From positions 62,001-126,000 of the forward strand of contig JACKCH010000015.1 in assembly GCA_020634115.1 (NCBI GenBank): a DNA stretch of 64,000 bases, read 5' to 3'. Of this stretch, positions 42,761 through 49,831 are shown piece after piece. This DNA comes from Anaerolineaceae bacterium. Its GTDB lineage: Bacteria; Chloroflexota; Anaerolineae; Aggregatilineales; Phototrophicaceae. Both the position numbers and the translations under genes were made by a program. The notes beneath the pieces were generated by a model. That model worked only from the letters and a program-made list of their open reading frames with translations. It was not told where the DNA came from and ran no database searches. Positions within the stretch are counted from its first letter, which is position 1. Each line of letters opens with the position of its first letter.

Positions 42761-43132
42761 TCAGAATGTCAGAACTTTTCCGGCGTCATCCGCCAGTTCC
42801 CACATCTTGGCCCCACCGCCGAATTTCACGTAATCAATCAGGTCTTCTTCCTTCAGGCCATGCAGTTCCATGGAAGCAGAGCAGCAGTAGAAGGGAATTT
42901 CGGCCTCAATACAGTCGTTCATGTACTTGGCGACGTTTTCACCACCCTCACGGGGGTAGACGGTTTCCGCGACGCCTTTTTCCAGCAGTGTCGTGCCATC
43001 AATGGTGAAGAACATTTCGACTTCATAATCCATGGCGGCGGCCAGACTGGCGAAGAAGAACGGGGTGGCGCAGCGGCGCGGGGTTTCTTTGCCACTGGTC
43101 ATCACAATGAGAATTTTGTTGTCATCAGCCAT
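42761..43132 (-). CDS. DsrE-family sulfur carrier-like protein
   Basis: This 123-residue protein of the DsrE/TusD fold has cysteines at 21, 74, 83 and 84. The adjacent C83-C84 sits in F-Y-C-C-S-A-S-M-E-L at the position where DsrE proteins carry a persulfide. The remainder (D-L-I-D-Y-V-K-F-G-G-G-A-K near 97-109) is typical of DsrE2-like members. It is encoded 18 bases upstream of the lipoyl carrier, so both probably work together. The ribosome site is weak. Exact substrate and partner are unknown. Confidence 0.85.
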   Translation of the reverse strand: MADDNKILIVMTSGKETPRRCATPFFFASLAAAMDYEVEMFFTIDGTTLLEKGVAETVYPREGGENVAKYMNDCIEAEIPFYCCSASMELHGLKEEDLIDYVKFGGGAKMWELADDAGKVLTF

Positions 43133-43174
43133 CGTGTTGTCGGTCCTTTATGCTTGTTTGACTGAATTACTGTT

Positions 43175-43202
43175 GTAGGGGCATGAAATATCATGCCCCT
43201 AC
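43175..43202 (-). terminator. strong hairpin inside the DsrE gene block
   Basis: GTAGGGGCATGA and TCATGCCCCTAC make a perfect 12-bp stem with a 4-base loop in the 117-base gap between two DsrE-family genes. There is no T-run on the minus strand, so it may act as an attenuator, an RNA processing site or simply a solo copy of the hairpin in family B repeats (TGTAGGGGCGC..). A relative, GGGGCATGA..TCATGCCCC, is at 56808-56831. Confidence 0.5.
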
Positions 43203-43249
43203 CCACCCAACCGGCAGATGCTTCCGGCACACCGATTGGGGGTCACACC

Positions 43250-43726
43250 TTACAGGTAGAGCGTGATGTCGGCATCAGCAGCGTAAGACAGGAAGGTCGC
43301 CGCCCCGCCGATTTCGACACCATCAATCAGGTCTTCCTTTTTAATTCCCATGACATCCATCGTCATCTGGCAGGCGATTAAGCGAACGCCGAATTCCACA
43401 CAGCTTTCCAGAAGCTGAGGTATAGTGGCCGTACCCGCTTTCGCCATCCAGCTTTTCATCATGCCGGTTGCCATACCGCTCATGCCGGGCAGCATCCCAA
43501 TCACTGAGGGAATGGAGATGGGCATGGCGGGATTGCCGATAGCCGCAACCTTCAGGTTCGGCATCCGTTCTTTGTGGAGGATGTATAGGCCGTAGAAGGT
43601 GAAAAAAACCGCGACTTCAAATTCCATCGCCACGCCGGTAGAAGCCAGAATCAGCGGCGGATAGGCCGTATCCAACCCGCCGTTCGCGGCGATCAGCGCC
43701 ATACGTTTCGGACGTTCGTCACTCAT
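43250..43726 (-). CDS. DsrE2-like protein
   Basis: This 158-residue member of the DsrE/DsrF/DsrH superfamily is of the longer DsrE2 type, with a 35-residue Gly/Met-rich hydrophobic insert (about 65-95) and C119 in L-I-A-C-Q-M-T-M-D-V-M-G, the presumed active cysteine, plus C109. The G-V-E-I-G-G-A-A-T-F motif near 136-145 is typical. DsrE2 proteins are often membrane-bound and are frequent in sulfur-metabolising prokaryotes. It follows the next gene by two bases, so the pair is translationally linked. Confidence 0.85.
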   Translation of the reverse strand: MSDERPKRMALIAANGGLDTAYPPLILASTGVAMEFEVAVFFTFYGLYILHKERMPNLKVAAIGNPAMPISIPSVIGMLPGMSGMATGMMKSWMAKAGTATIPQLLESCVEFGVRLIACQMTMDVMGIKKEDLIDGVEIGGAATFLSYAADADITLYL

Positions 43727-43728
43727 AG

Positions 43729-44091
43729 TTAGTACACCAGGGTATTTGTTGCGGCGGCGATTTCGACAACGAGGGTACCAGCATTCACGACCTCTGCGCC
43801 GTCCACCATCTGTTCCGCCGTAATCTTACGAGACTTCACACACGGGCCGCAGACATACATCTTGCCGCCCGCTTCCAGATACGCATCCATCAGTTCTTTC
43901 ATAGGTGGGAAATCCTGCACATGGATGCGCCACGCCAGGTCTTTCATTAACAGCCAGACACCATCACTTTGAAAAGCCATCGAAACTTCGACATCGGAGG
44001 CCTGGGCTGCGGTTGCCATCACAAAGGGAATGGTTGCCATTTCGGGGTCACTGGGGCCGTGCGTGACCAGGATTACTAGTTTTTCTGCCAC
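43729..44091 (-). CDS. DsrE-family protein with CxxC motif
   Basis: This 120-residue DsrE/TusD-like protein has the thiol pair C81-G-P-C84 followed by V-K-S-R-K-I, a redox or persulfide-carrying site. It begins with GTG (AAGGA about nine bases upstream). It is encoded between TusA and DsrE2, a sulfur-relay order. Three DsrE paralogs with different cysteine patterns (CxxC, single C119, CC) in one operon suggest sequential carriers or a hetero-oligomer like DsrEFH, but none is close enough to name precisely. Confidence 0.85.
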   Translation of the reverse strand: MAEKLVILVTHGPSDPEMATIPFVMATAAQASDVEVSMAFQSDGVWLLMKDLAWRIHVQDFPPMKELMDAYLEAGGKMYVCGPCVKSRKITAEQMVDGAEVVNAGTLVVEIAAATNTLVY

Positions 44092-44129
44092 TGTTCAGAT
44101 TCCTTCTATGTTCTACGTCAGCTTCAGAG

Positions 44130-44363
44130 TCAGGATTTTTCGATGAAAAAGATGTGCTTGTTATCTTCTTGCACATATTCCAGGAGCTTGTTGCCGGTCT
44201 TGTTCGTCCAGGCTTCCATATCGGACTTCGAGCCGGGATCGGTGGCGATCATCTTCAAAATTTGCCCGACTTCGAGCGCGTCCACCGCTTTTTTAGTCTT
44301 GAGAATGGGCAGGGGGCAGCTCATCCCGCTGCAATCCAGGGTTTGGTTCGGTTCATAAGCCAT
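44130..44363 (-). CDS. tusA: TusA-family sulfur carrier
   Basis: This 77-residue TusA/SirA-like protein has the family active-site motif C16-P17-L-P19 and a second cysteine C11. TusA proteins carry a persulfide on the CPxP cysteine and pass it to DsrE or Hdr-like partners. The ATG at 44363 is chosen. A 38-residue upstream extension in frame has no family similarity. It is the first gene after the regulator and so opens the structural part of the supercluster. Confidence 0.93.
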   Translation of the reverse strand: MAYEPNQTLDCSGMSCPLPILKTKKAVDALEVGQILKMIATDPGSKSDMEAWTNKTGNKLLEYVQEDNKHIFFIEKS

Positions 44364-44451
44364 ACTGATTACGCCTTTCACTAAATGGGTTGTGGGTTGC
44401 AGTCCGACTTTCTGTAACAATGCGAGGCCGACTGCCAGCGGCGCATTGGTT

Positions 44452-45264
44452 TTACATTTCCGAAGCCAGCCGAGCAATCGTATTCAGGCGTTGTACCGCG
44501 TTCGCGCTCCGGTAGACGATTTCCAGCATCGTACTGACCACTCGGCTGAGGAGGTCAGTCAGCATGTGTACCTGGTCATTGGAAAACCGCTTGACGGTCT
44601 GGAACTGTTCCAGCAGGAGGCGGCTGTCCGCGCCATACTGCCGGGCGCAGTTCGTCAACGCCTGCTGCACCTGCGCCGGGTGAACATCATCGGTAATCAG
44701 CGGCCCCATGAGGATGTAGCCCACCTGAAGCTGTTCAATCCATATCGGCGTTTGCAGATAATGCAGGCCGGGAATACAGTCCACCAGGGAAAGTGACCGG
44801 GTCGTCCGCGCCAGGTTCGCCTGCAACTGGTGGATGGCGAGGCACCGATCCTGTACCGGGTCAATCCGATGGACAAACTGGCAGAATGGATGCTGGTAGC
44901 CAGGGCATTTGACCAGCGTTTCGCCCTCCATATCCACCACCAGAATGGACAGTTCGACAGTGACGGAAAAAGCCTTCAACAGCGAGACAATCTCAATCGA
45001 ACTGAGCATGTCGTTCGGCGTCAATTCCGGCGGCCTGGTCGCCTCCGCAAACGGCTTGAGCGGCGGCGGTTCAGCACTCGGTTCCGCCTCTACCGGACGA
45101 CCATGATTCGCCAGCCAGTCTTCGATCTCCTGGCGCGGAAAACGCCACTGACCGCCAACCTTCAGGGCAGGGAAGCCGGCATCCCGAATGAGCCGGTAAA
45201 TCGTGACCCGGTTCAACTGCACCAGATGCTCTACCTCTTTGGTCGTCAACAACTTGTCACTCAT
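44452..45264 (-). CDS. regulator with excisionase-type HTH and PocR sensory domain
   Basis: This 270-residue protein begins with a MerR/excisionase-like helix-turn-helix (residues 1-55, with T-T-K-E-V and V-G-G-Q-W-R-F-P) and, after a Pro/Glu-rich linker, has a PocR ligand-binding domain (about 85-265). Within it C120, C128, C141 and C163 form a conserved four-cysteine set that could bind a metal or Fe-S cluster. PocR was named from propanediol regulation. Here the regulator is the first gene of the hydrogenase supercluster and should control it. AAGGAGG lies eight bases before the ATG. Confidence 0.85.
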   Translation of the reverse strand: MSDKLLTTKEVEHLVQLNRVTIYRLIRDAGFPALKVGGQWRFPRQEIEDWLANHGRPVEAEPSAEPPPLKPFAEATRPPELTPNDMLSSIEIVSLLKAFSVTVELSILVVDMEGETLVKCPGYQHPFCQFVHRIDPVQDRCLAIHQLQANLARTTRSLSLVDCIPGLHYLQTPIWIEQLQVGYILMGPLITDDVHPAQVQQALTNCARQYGADSRLLLEQFQTVKRFSNDQVHMLTDLLSRVVSTMLEIVYRSANAVQRLNTIARLASEM

Positions 45265-45585
45265 CGCTGCGGCCTCCTTAGGTATGAGGTTAGCACCAAA
45301 AATAACTACTTTTAACTAATCTTGTTTATCGGTGAACATAAGCTGGGCTGATGAATAGGGTCTGCGGGGGGGGAAAGGGGTAGGATGCAGCCGGTACTAC
45401 GGTGAGGATGAAATTTGAGAAATTAAAGTGAGGGGGTGAGTCGTCAGTTTTCAGTCATCAGTGGTCAGAAAGAAGGAAATGCCAATTGTAAAGCTGAAAA
45501 CTGACCGCTGAAAACCAGCATCCCTGGTATGCATCTGTCGCCACTTATCATGACTTCATAGGGCTACTTTAAATAGCGGCAACCC
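45265..45585. other. 321-base region upstream of the hydrogenase supercluster, with a family C repeat
   Basis: It holds the presumed hydrogenase promoter, with two direct TAGTTA repeats ten bases apart on the minus strand near 45300-45320 as possible regulator sites, a G-rich run near 45367 and the family C repeat at 45442-45519. No coding frame was found. The convergent XRE-cupin gene ends at its right edge. Confidence 0.5.
45442..45519 (+). repeat. family C repeat (CAGTTTTCAG ends), copy 2
   Basis: Nearly identical to 5407-5483: CGTCAGTTTTCAGTCATCAG at the left and CTGAAAACCAGC at the right, with an inner A/G-rich region that differs slightly. The two copies are 40 kb apart in the same orientation. 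Confidence 0.75.
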
Positions 45586-46176
45586 TTACATATGCAAATG
45601 GTGATGTCCCGCCTGGAGCTTGCCATCCACCGCCTGAAAGACGATCAGAAGCCGCGCGGCACACTGACCAGGGTTTTGGAAGCAATGGGGCTGTGCTGCC
45701 TCAAAAAGGAGGCTATCACCGGCTTCTAAGTGATAGATTTCATGATTCACTTGATAGCTGATTGTCCCTTCTAAGCAGTGCACAAACTCCTCACCCCCAT
45801 GGCTAATCGGGTCATCCGCATTTCCCGCGCCTGCCTCAACGGTTACAAGGAAAGGCTCTAATTGTTGTCCCCGTAACCCAACACCAAGACTCTCCATCGA
45901 AACGCCATTCACATCTGAGCGCAGTCGCCTGTCCTTTCGAATCAATACGGTAGCCTCTTCATGGCTATCTTCAAAAAAATCGGTGATCGGTACATTCAGA
46001 GCGGTGGCTAAAGAATGTAATGTCGAGACAGTCGGTGAATTCTCACCCCGTTCAATCCGGCTGATCGCATTAAATGATAATCCACACTTTTCAGCCAGAT
46101 CACGTAACGACAATCGGCGTCGTTCACGTAATTGTCGAAGTCTTTTTCCAACATTGGGTTCGATTAGCAATGCCAT
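45586..46176 (-). CDS. XRE-family regulator with cupin domain
   Basis: This 196-residue regulator has an N-terminal XRE helix-turn-helix (about 8-65, L-S-L-R-D-L-A-E-K-C-G-L-S recognition region) and a C-terminal cupin (about 110-185). The architecture is that of small-molecule-responsive repressors of amino acid, polyamine and stress genes. It is transcribed toward the hydrogenase supercluster but its neighbours face away, so its target is more likely the divergent gene at 46325. Confidence 0.88.
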   Translation of the reverse strand: MALLIEPNVGKRLRQLRERRRLSLRDLAEKCGLSFNAISRIERGENSPTVSTLHSLATALNVPITDFFEDSHEEATVLIRKDRRLRSDVNGVSMESLGVGLRGQQLEPFLVTVEAGAGNADDPISHGGEEFVHCLEGTISYQVNHEIYHLEAGDSLLFEAAQPHCFQNPGQCAARLLIVFQAVDGKLQAGHHHLHM

Positions 46177-46226
46177 TATCCTTATCGCTCATGATTGGAA
46201 TTTTGATCCGCATTGTACCATAAAAG

Positions 46227-46255
46227 TTGACGAGTGTATACTATAATGATACAAT
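46227..46255 (+). promoter_or_regulatory. promoter of the UspA-like gene
   Basis: TTGACG at 46227-46232 and TACAAT at 46250-46255 with a 17-base spacer. The spacer contains TATACTATAATGA. The XRE-cupin gene is divergent from this promoter, so it may be the repressor of it. The start codon is 70 bases downstream. Confidence 0.55.
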
Positions 46256-46324
46256 CAAACTAATAAGGGATTTCGATTCAGCCGTGTTCGATGAGGAGTA
46301 TATGCCAATGCCATAGGGGGTCTT

Positions 46325-46828
46325 ATGTATCGCCAAATGAAAACACCCCAGTTGGGGCGAAGTGTTCTGGTCATTATGGACGGTGCTCCCGGTTATCTTG
46401 AAGCGTTTCGTGTAAGCATTTCTCGTATCCCCGAAATTTCACGCAAGTTCTTTACACTGTTTTGCTGTTGTCCAACATACTATTGGGAACATGGCGGAGC
46501 AGACAGTCCAGGTGTATTGCAGGAAATAGAAGCGGTGTGGGCGGCAAAAGAGAGTGAATCCGACCACGCCCGACACTGCTTAGATCAGGCGCGAGCCATC
46601 CTTCATAATGCCGGTGTGCCCGATTCTCACATTCTCTCGAAAATCTCAGCCAAGAAAGACAGCCTCATGGCTGCAACCATGTCAGAGCTTGGGCAGAGTC
46701 AATATTCGGGGGTCATCATCAGCCGCTACCGCCATGACATCATAAACCGACTTCACCGCAAAGGTATAACCGACGTATTCCGTTCGTTGCCTAAGGTCGA
46801 GGTCTTAACGTTGGCGCCAAGAAATTAA
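46325..46828 (+). CDS. universal stress protein-like (UspA fold)
   Basis: This 167-residue alpha/beta protein has a first strand V-L-V-I-M-D-G-A followed by a helix, and a late I-S-R-Y-R-H-D segment, consistent with the HUP/Usp fold, though the usual ATP-binding G-x2-G-x9-G-S pattern is not clear. It may therefore be a non-ATP-binding Usp. It is controlled by a strong-looking promoter and is divergent from an XRE-cupin regulator. A small STAS-like gene follows 85 bases downstream. Confidence 0.55.
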   Translation: MYRQMKTPQLGRSVLVIMDGAPGYLEAFRVSISRIPEISRKFFTLFCCCPTYYWEHGGADSPGVLQEIEAVWAAKESESDHARHCLDQARAILHNAGVPDSHILSKISAKKDSLMAATMSELGQSQYSGVIISRYRHDIINRLHRKGITDVFRSLPKVEVLTLAPRN

Positions 46829-46913
46829 TTGGAATGCATAGGGCAAATGGCCGGAGGGTTATGGATACATACAGCCAGTACCGATACCTAGGTCAACATT
46901 TTAGGAGGTTATT

Positions 46914-47237
46914 ATGACAACCGCATTTACTTTGACACCAGTGGAAAAGGGTATTCTCCGTTGTCGACACACAGCACCACTAACCCCTGAAGATGTACGT
47001 TCCCTGGCGAACTTTTTTCACGACTATCGAGGCAAACTGCTCGTAGACCTCACCGGTACAACTGGCGAAGAATGCGCGCGCCACATCAAGAATTTCCGCC
47101 CCATGATGCCTGCCACCGCGATTTTCGGAGCGGAACTCAATCCGGCGATTCTGGAAATCCCAGACAGTTATTACACGCAGGAAGTGAAATACTTTAAGAC
47201 GGAGACAGAAGCTTTAACCTGGCTGCGTGAACAATAA
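46914..47237 (+). CDS. small STAS/SpoIIAA-like protein
   Basis: This 107-residue protein starts after AGGAGG. Alternating strands (I-L-R-C-R-H, K-L-L-V-D-L-T-G) and the late E-V-K-Y-F-K-T-E-T-E-A-L-T-W-L pattern, with D-L near the middle and E-A at the end, fit the small SpoIIAA-like/STAS group that occurs next to stress genes. It is followed by a strong rho-independent terminator. Cotranscription with the upstream Usp-like gene is likely. Function unknown. Confidence 0.6.
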   Translation: MTTAFTLTPVEKGILRCRHTAPLTPEDVRSLANFFHDYRGKLLVDLTGTTGEECARHIKNFRPMMPATAIFGAELNPAILEIPDSYYTQEVKYFKTETEALTWLREQ

Positions 47238-47300
47238 GAAGCATTCTGCTCTCAAATCTTACAAGACTTTCACTTGATAACCGAATTTTACATGGAAGCC

Positions 47301-47333
47301 AGACAGTGGGCTTAGCCTACTGTCTGTTTTATT
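47301..47333 (+). terminator. rho-independent terminator
   Basis: AGACAGTGGGC-TTA-GCCTACTGTCT (47301-47325) forms an 11-bp stem with one G-T wobble and a 3-base loop, followed directly by GTTTTATT. It ends the Usp-like/STAS-like transcript. Confidence 0.85.
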
Positions 47334-47360
47334 CCAAATGTACCTGTAATCAAGGTTGGT

Positions 47361-47388
47361 TTGACAATACCAGAGGATACGATACAAT
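47361..47388 (+). promoter_or_regulatory. promoter of the GntR-led operon
   Basis: TTGACA at 47361-47366 and TACAAT at 47383-47388 with a 16-base spacer, about 90 bases before the regulator start. The overlapping ATACGATACAATATAATACAAA stretch is a plausible operator, but no perfect palindrome was seen. Confidence 0.5.
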
Positions 47389-47477
47389 ATAATACAAATG
47401 ATGCCATTAAGCCATACATTTCAGTCAGGATTCACATCGTCTTCGCCGCGAATACGACCATACGTTAGGGCGTGACT

Positions 47478-48251
47478 ATGTCTATCAATCGAAACAGTGC
47501 TATCCCCATCTATCGTCAGTTGTACCTGATCCTGCGCAGCCAGATCGAGGCGAATGAGTATCGGGCTGACGATATCCTGCCCACTGAAGAACAACTGGCC
47601 GAACAATACGCCGTGAGCCGCGTCACCATTCGCAAGGCGCTGCAAATTCTGGTGGACGATGGCTTGATCGTGCGACAGGCGGGCAAAGGCACGTTTGTTT
47701 ATCCCCAGAAAATTGAAGAAAACCTGTACTCCCTGCAGGGCTTTGCGGAGATGATGGCCTCGGATTACCCCACCCAGGTCATGGAAATCCTGAATTTCGA
47801 GGTGATTCAGGCCGGAGCGGATTTAGCCACATCACTGACTGTACCGGCAGACGACAAAATCCTGCGTATCAAGCGGCGGCACAAAGTCGAACAGCGCCCG
47901 GTCGCCTACGCGATCATCTACCTGCCGTTTGAAGTGGGAAAACTGTTCACCCCGGACGACGTGGAAACCACGCCGATCTACACCCTCCTGGCACGGAAAG
48001 CGGGTATCACCATCGGGCAGGCGACCCAGCGCATTGCGGCCATTGCCGCTAACCACGAAATCGCTGAGGTATTGGGCATTGCCGTCGGTTCGCCCGTCTT
48101 AACCATTAAGCGTGTCACCTATTCCACTGAACAGAAACCGATTGAATATATCCAACTGTATTATCCCGGCAACCAGCACGAACTGGTCATGGAATTGTAC
48201 CGGGATGGCTCACAGAACACCGTGTATACCCGAAACCACGCCGACTATTGA
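47478..48251 (+). CDS. GntR-family regulator (HutC/UTRA type)
   Basis: This 257-residue regulator has an N-terminal winged helix (about 5-75: S-A-I-P-I-Y-R-Q-L, L-P-T-E-E-Q-L-A, V-S-R-V-T-I-R-K-A-L) and a C-terminal UTRA ligand-binding domain (about 90-250). The ATG at 47478 has AGGG seven bases upstream. It is the first gene of the amidohydrolase-creatininase-aminotransferase-transporter set and, by the usual rule for this family, is likely to repress it until the transported substrate or a product binds. Confidence 0.93.
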   Translation: MSINRNSAIPIYRQLYLILRSQIEANEYRADDILPTEEQLAEQYAVSRVTIRKALQILVDDGLIVRQAGKGTFVYPQKIEENLYSLQGFAEMMASDYPTQVMEILNFEVIQAGADLATSLTVPADDKILRIKRRHKVEQRPVAYAIIYLPFEVGKLFTPDDVETTPIYTLLARKAGITIGQATQRIAAIAANHEIAEVLGIAVGSPVLTIKRVTYSTEQKPIEYIQLYYPGNQHELVMELYRDGSQNTVYTRNHADY

Positions 48252-48269
48252 CGATCAGGGGGACTCATC

Positions 48270-49067
48270 GTGGTGGTCATAGACAGCCACACCCATATCG
48301 GACTAGAAACATTTCTGGCCGAACCCATTCCACAGGAGAAGCGGTCACGCCCAGCGTTCCAGGATCGCATGGAAAACGCATTCGAAGACCTGATCGCCCG
48401 CATGGATGCGAACGGGGTTCAGAAGGCCATCGCCTTCGGGTTTCCCCTCAAAGAAATTGACCGGATTCAGGCCAATGACTATGTCCTGGCGGCACAGCGG
48501 GCTTACCCTGACCGCATTATCCCGTTCGCGCTGGTGGGGGATGACGTGGAGGACTGGCTGCAACAGGGGGCGCGGGGCTTTAAGCAGCAGAATATCCTGT
48601 ACGCACCGGAGCGTTTCGACCTGATCCGCGCCTATAGCATCATGGCTGAGGCGGGTGTGCCGATGCTGATTCACTTCCGGGCGGGTGAAGGGTTCAGCGT
48701 CACTGAGCAGGCGAAGGCCATCCTGCGCCAGGTGCCGCATCTGAAACTGATCGTCGCCCACATGGGGCGCAACACCCCCAACACCAGCGACAAAGTGGAA
48801 GCGGCCTTATTAGGCTTACGCGACGAGTCGAACGTCATTTTTGAGACTTCCACTGTTCGCGACCCGGCCATCATCGCCCGCGCAGTGGAACTGGTTGGGA
48901 TAAACCGGGTCGTCTTTGGCTCGGATTATCCCTTTAACTCCTACCAGGATAGCAACCCGCTGGCCGAGGAAATCGGCGTCATTCAGCGAGCCGACCTCTC
49001 TGCCGAAGCCAGAACACGCATCCTGGGATTCAATATTCAACAATTTTTGAATGGAGAATTGTTATGA
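48270..49067 (+). CDS. amidohydrolase-2-family metal-dependent hydrolase
   Basis: This 265-residue TIM-barrel hydrolase has H-T-H near residue 7 (D-S-H-T-H-I-G), a distal H in L-I-H-F and in V-A-H-M, and the catalytic D in F-G-S-D-Y-P. It belongs to the amidohydrolase 2 group that includes decarboxylases and lactone hydrolases. The start is GTG at 48270 (or GTG at 48273). The next gene overlaps its stop by four bases (ATGA). The substrate is unknown, but it sits in an operon for uptake and breakdown of an N-containing compound. Confidence 0.85.
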   Translation: MVVIDSHTHIGLETFLAEPIPQEKRSRPAFQDRMENAFEDLIARMDANGVQKAIAFGFPLKEIDRIQANDYVLAAQRAYPDRIIPFALVGDDVEDWLQQGARGFKQQNILYAPERFDLIRAYSIMAEAGVPMLIHFRAGEGFSVTEQAKAILRQVPHLKLIVAHMGRNTPNTSDKVEAALLGLRDESNVIFETSTVRDPAIIARAVELVGINRVVFGSDYPFNSYQDSNPLAEEIGVIQRADLSAEARTRILGFNIQQFLNGELL

Positions 49068-49831
49068 AAGGCATTCGTTTAGCCGAGATTACCTGGAAAG
49101 AAGCGATTGAGGCATTCAAACAGTATCAGGTGGCACTCCTGCCCATCGGCGGCGGCACCAAAGAACATGGCCCGCATTTGCCCCTGGGAACGGATTTAAT
49201 GGTCGTTGAGGATTTGGCGAACCGGGTGGTGGAAGCGTCCCCGGTGATGCTGCTGCCCGCATTAGCCTATGCCTACTATCCGGCCTTCGTGGATTGGACG
49301 GGCAGCGTCTCGATTGAGGCGGCGCACTTCACGGCAATTGTCTCCGATATTATTCGCTCGCTGCACCGGCACGGCATCCAGAAATTCCTGCTGCTGGATG
49401 GCGGCGTTTCGACGCACCCACCACTGCGGACTCTGTCCTCTGACCTGCACAATGAACTCGGCATCCTGGTCGCCGTGACCGATATTCTGGGGCTGGGTTC
49501 GGAAGTCTACGCCCAGATTGAGGAACAGGAAAAAGGCGGCCATGCCGACGAGATGGAAACATCATGTATGCTGGCACTGCGTCCTGACCTGGTCAAGATG
49601 GAACTGGCTCCCAGAGAGTGGCGCACCGGGATTCCCGGCGCGTTCGGCAAGGACGGTGTGAAAAAGGTTCACGTAGGCGGCAAAATGACCACGCCCAACG
49701 GCATCAACGGGGACGCCACCCTGGCGACTGTCGAAAAAGGTCATCTTGCGCTGGCAGCTAAGGCCCAGGATATCATCACCTTTGTCGAGCATTTCATTGA
49801 CTATCCGCTGCCGGGAAAGCGTGAGTCATGA
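49064..49831 (+). CDS. creatininase-family amidohydrolase
   Basis: This 255-residue enzyme has the family metal-binding motifs K-E-H-G-P-H-L-P-L-G-T-D near 34-45 and G-G-H-A-D-E-M-E-T-S near 160-169. Creatininase relatives open cyclic amides such as creatinine or act on formamide groups (ArfB, MftE). Its start overlaps the amidohydrolase stop and its stop overlaps the aminotransferase start, so all three are translated together. The substrate is not creatinine necessarily. Confidence 0.9.
   Translation: MKGIRLAEITWKEAIEAFKQYQVALLPIGGGTKEHGPHLPLGTDLMVVEDLANRVVEASPVMLLPALAYAYYPAFVDWTGSVSIEAAHFTAIVSDIIRSLHRHGIQKFLLLDGGVSTHPPLRTLSSDLHNELGILVAVTDILGLGSEVYAQIEEQEKGGHADEMETSCMLALRPDLVKMELAPREWRTGIPGAFGKDGVKKVHVGGKMTTPNGINGDATLATVEKGHLALAAKAQDIITFVEHFIDYPLPGKRES

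Noticed and set aside
41177..43165. 662-codon plus-strand open frame over hynS, the lipoyl carrier and a DsrE gene
   Set aside because: It is antisense to four well-supported genes and reads as low-complexity, arginine- and histidine-rich translation.
39171..44363. A complete sHdr sulfur-oxidation complex
   Set aside because: No HdrA, HdrB or second HdrC homolog is present; only accessory-type genes and the HdrD-like Isp2.
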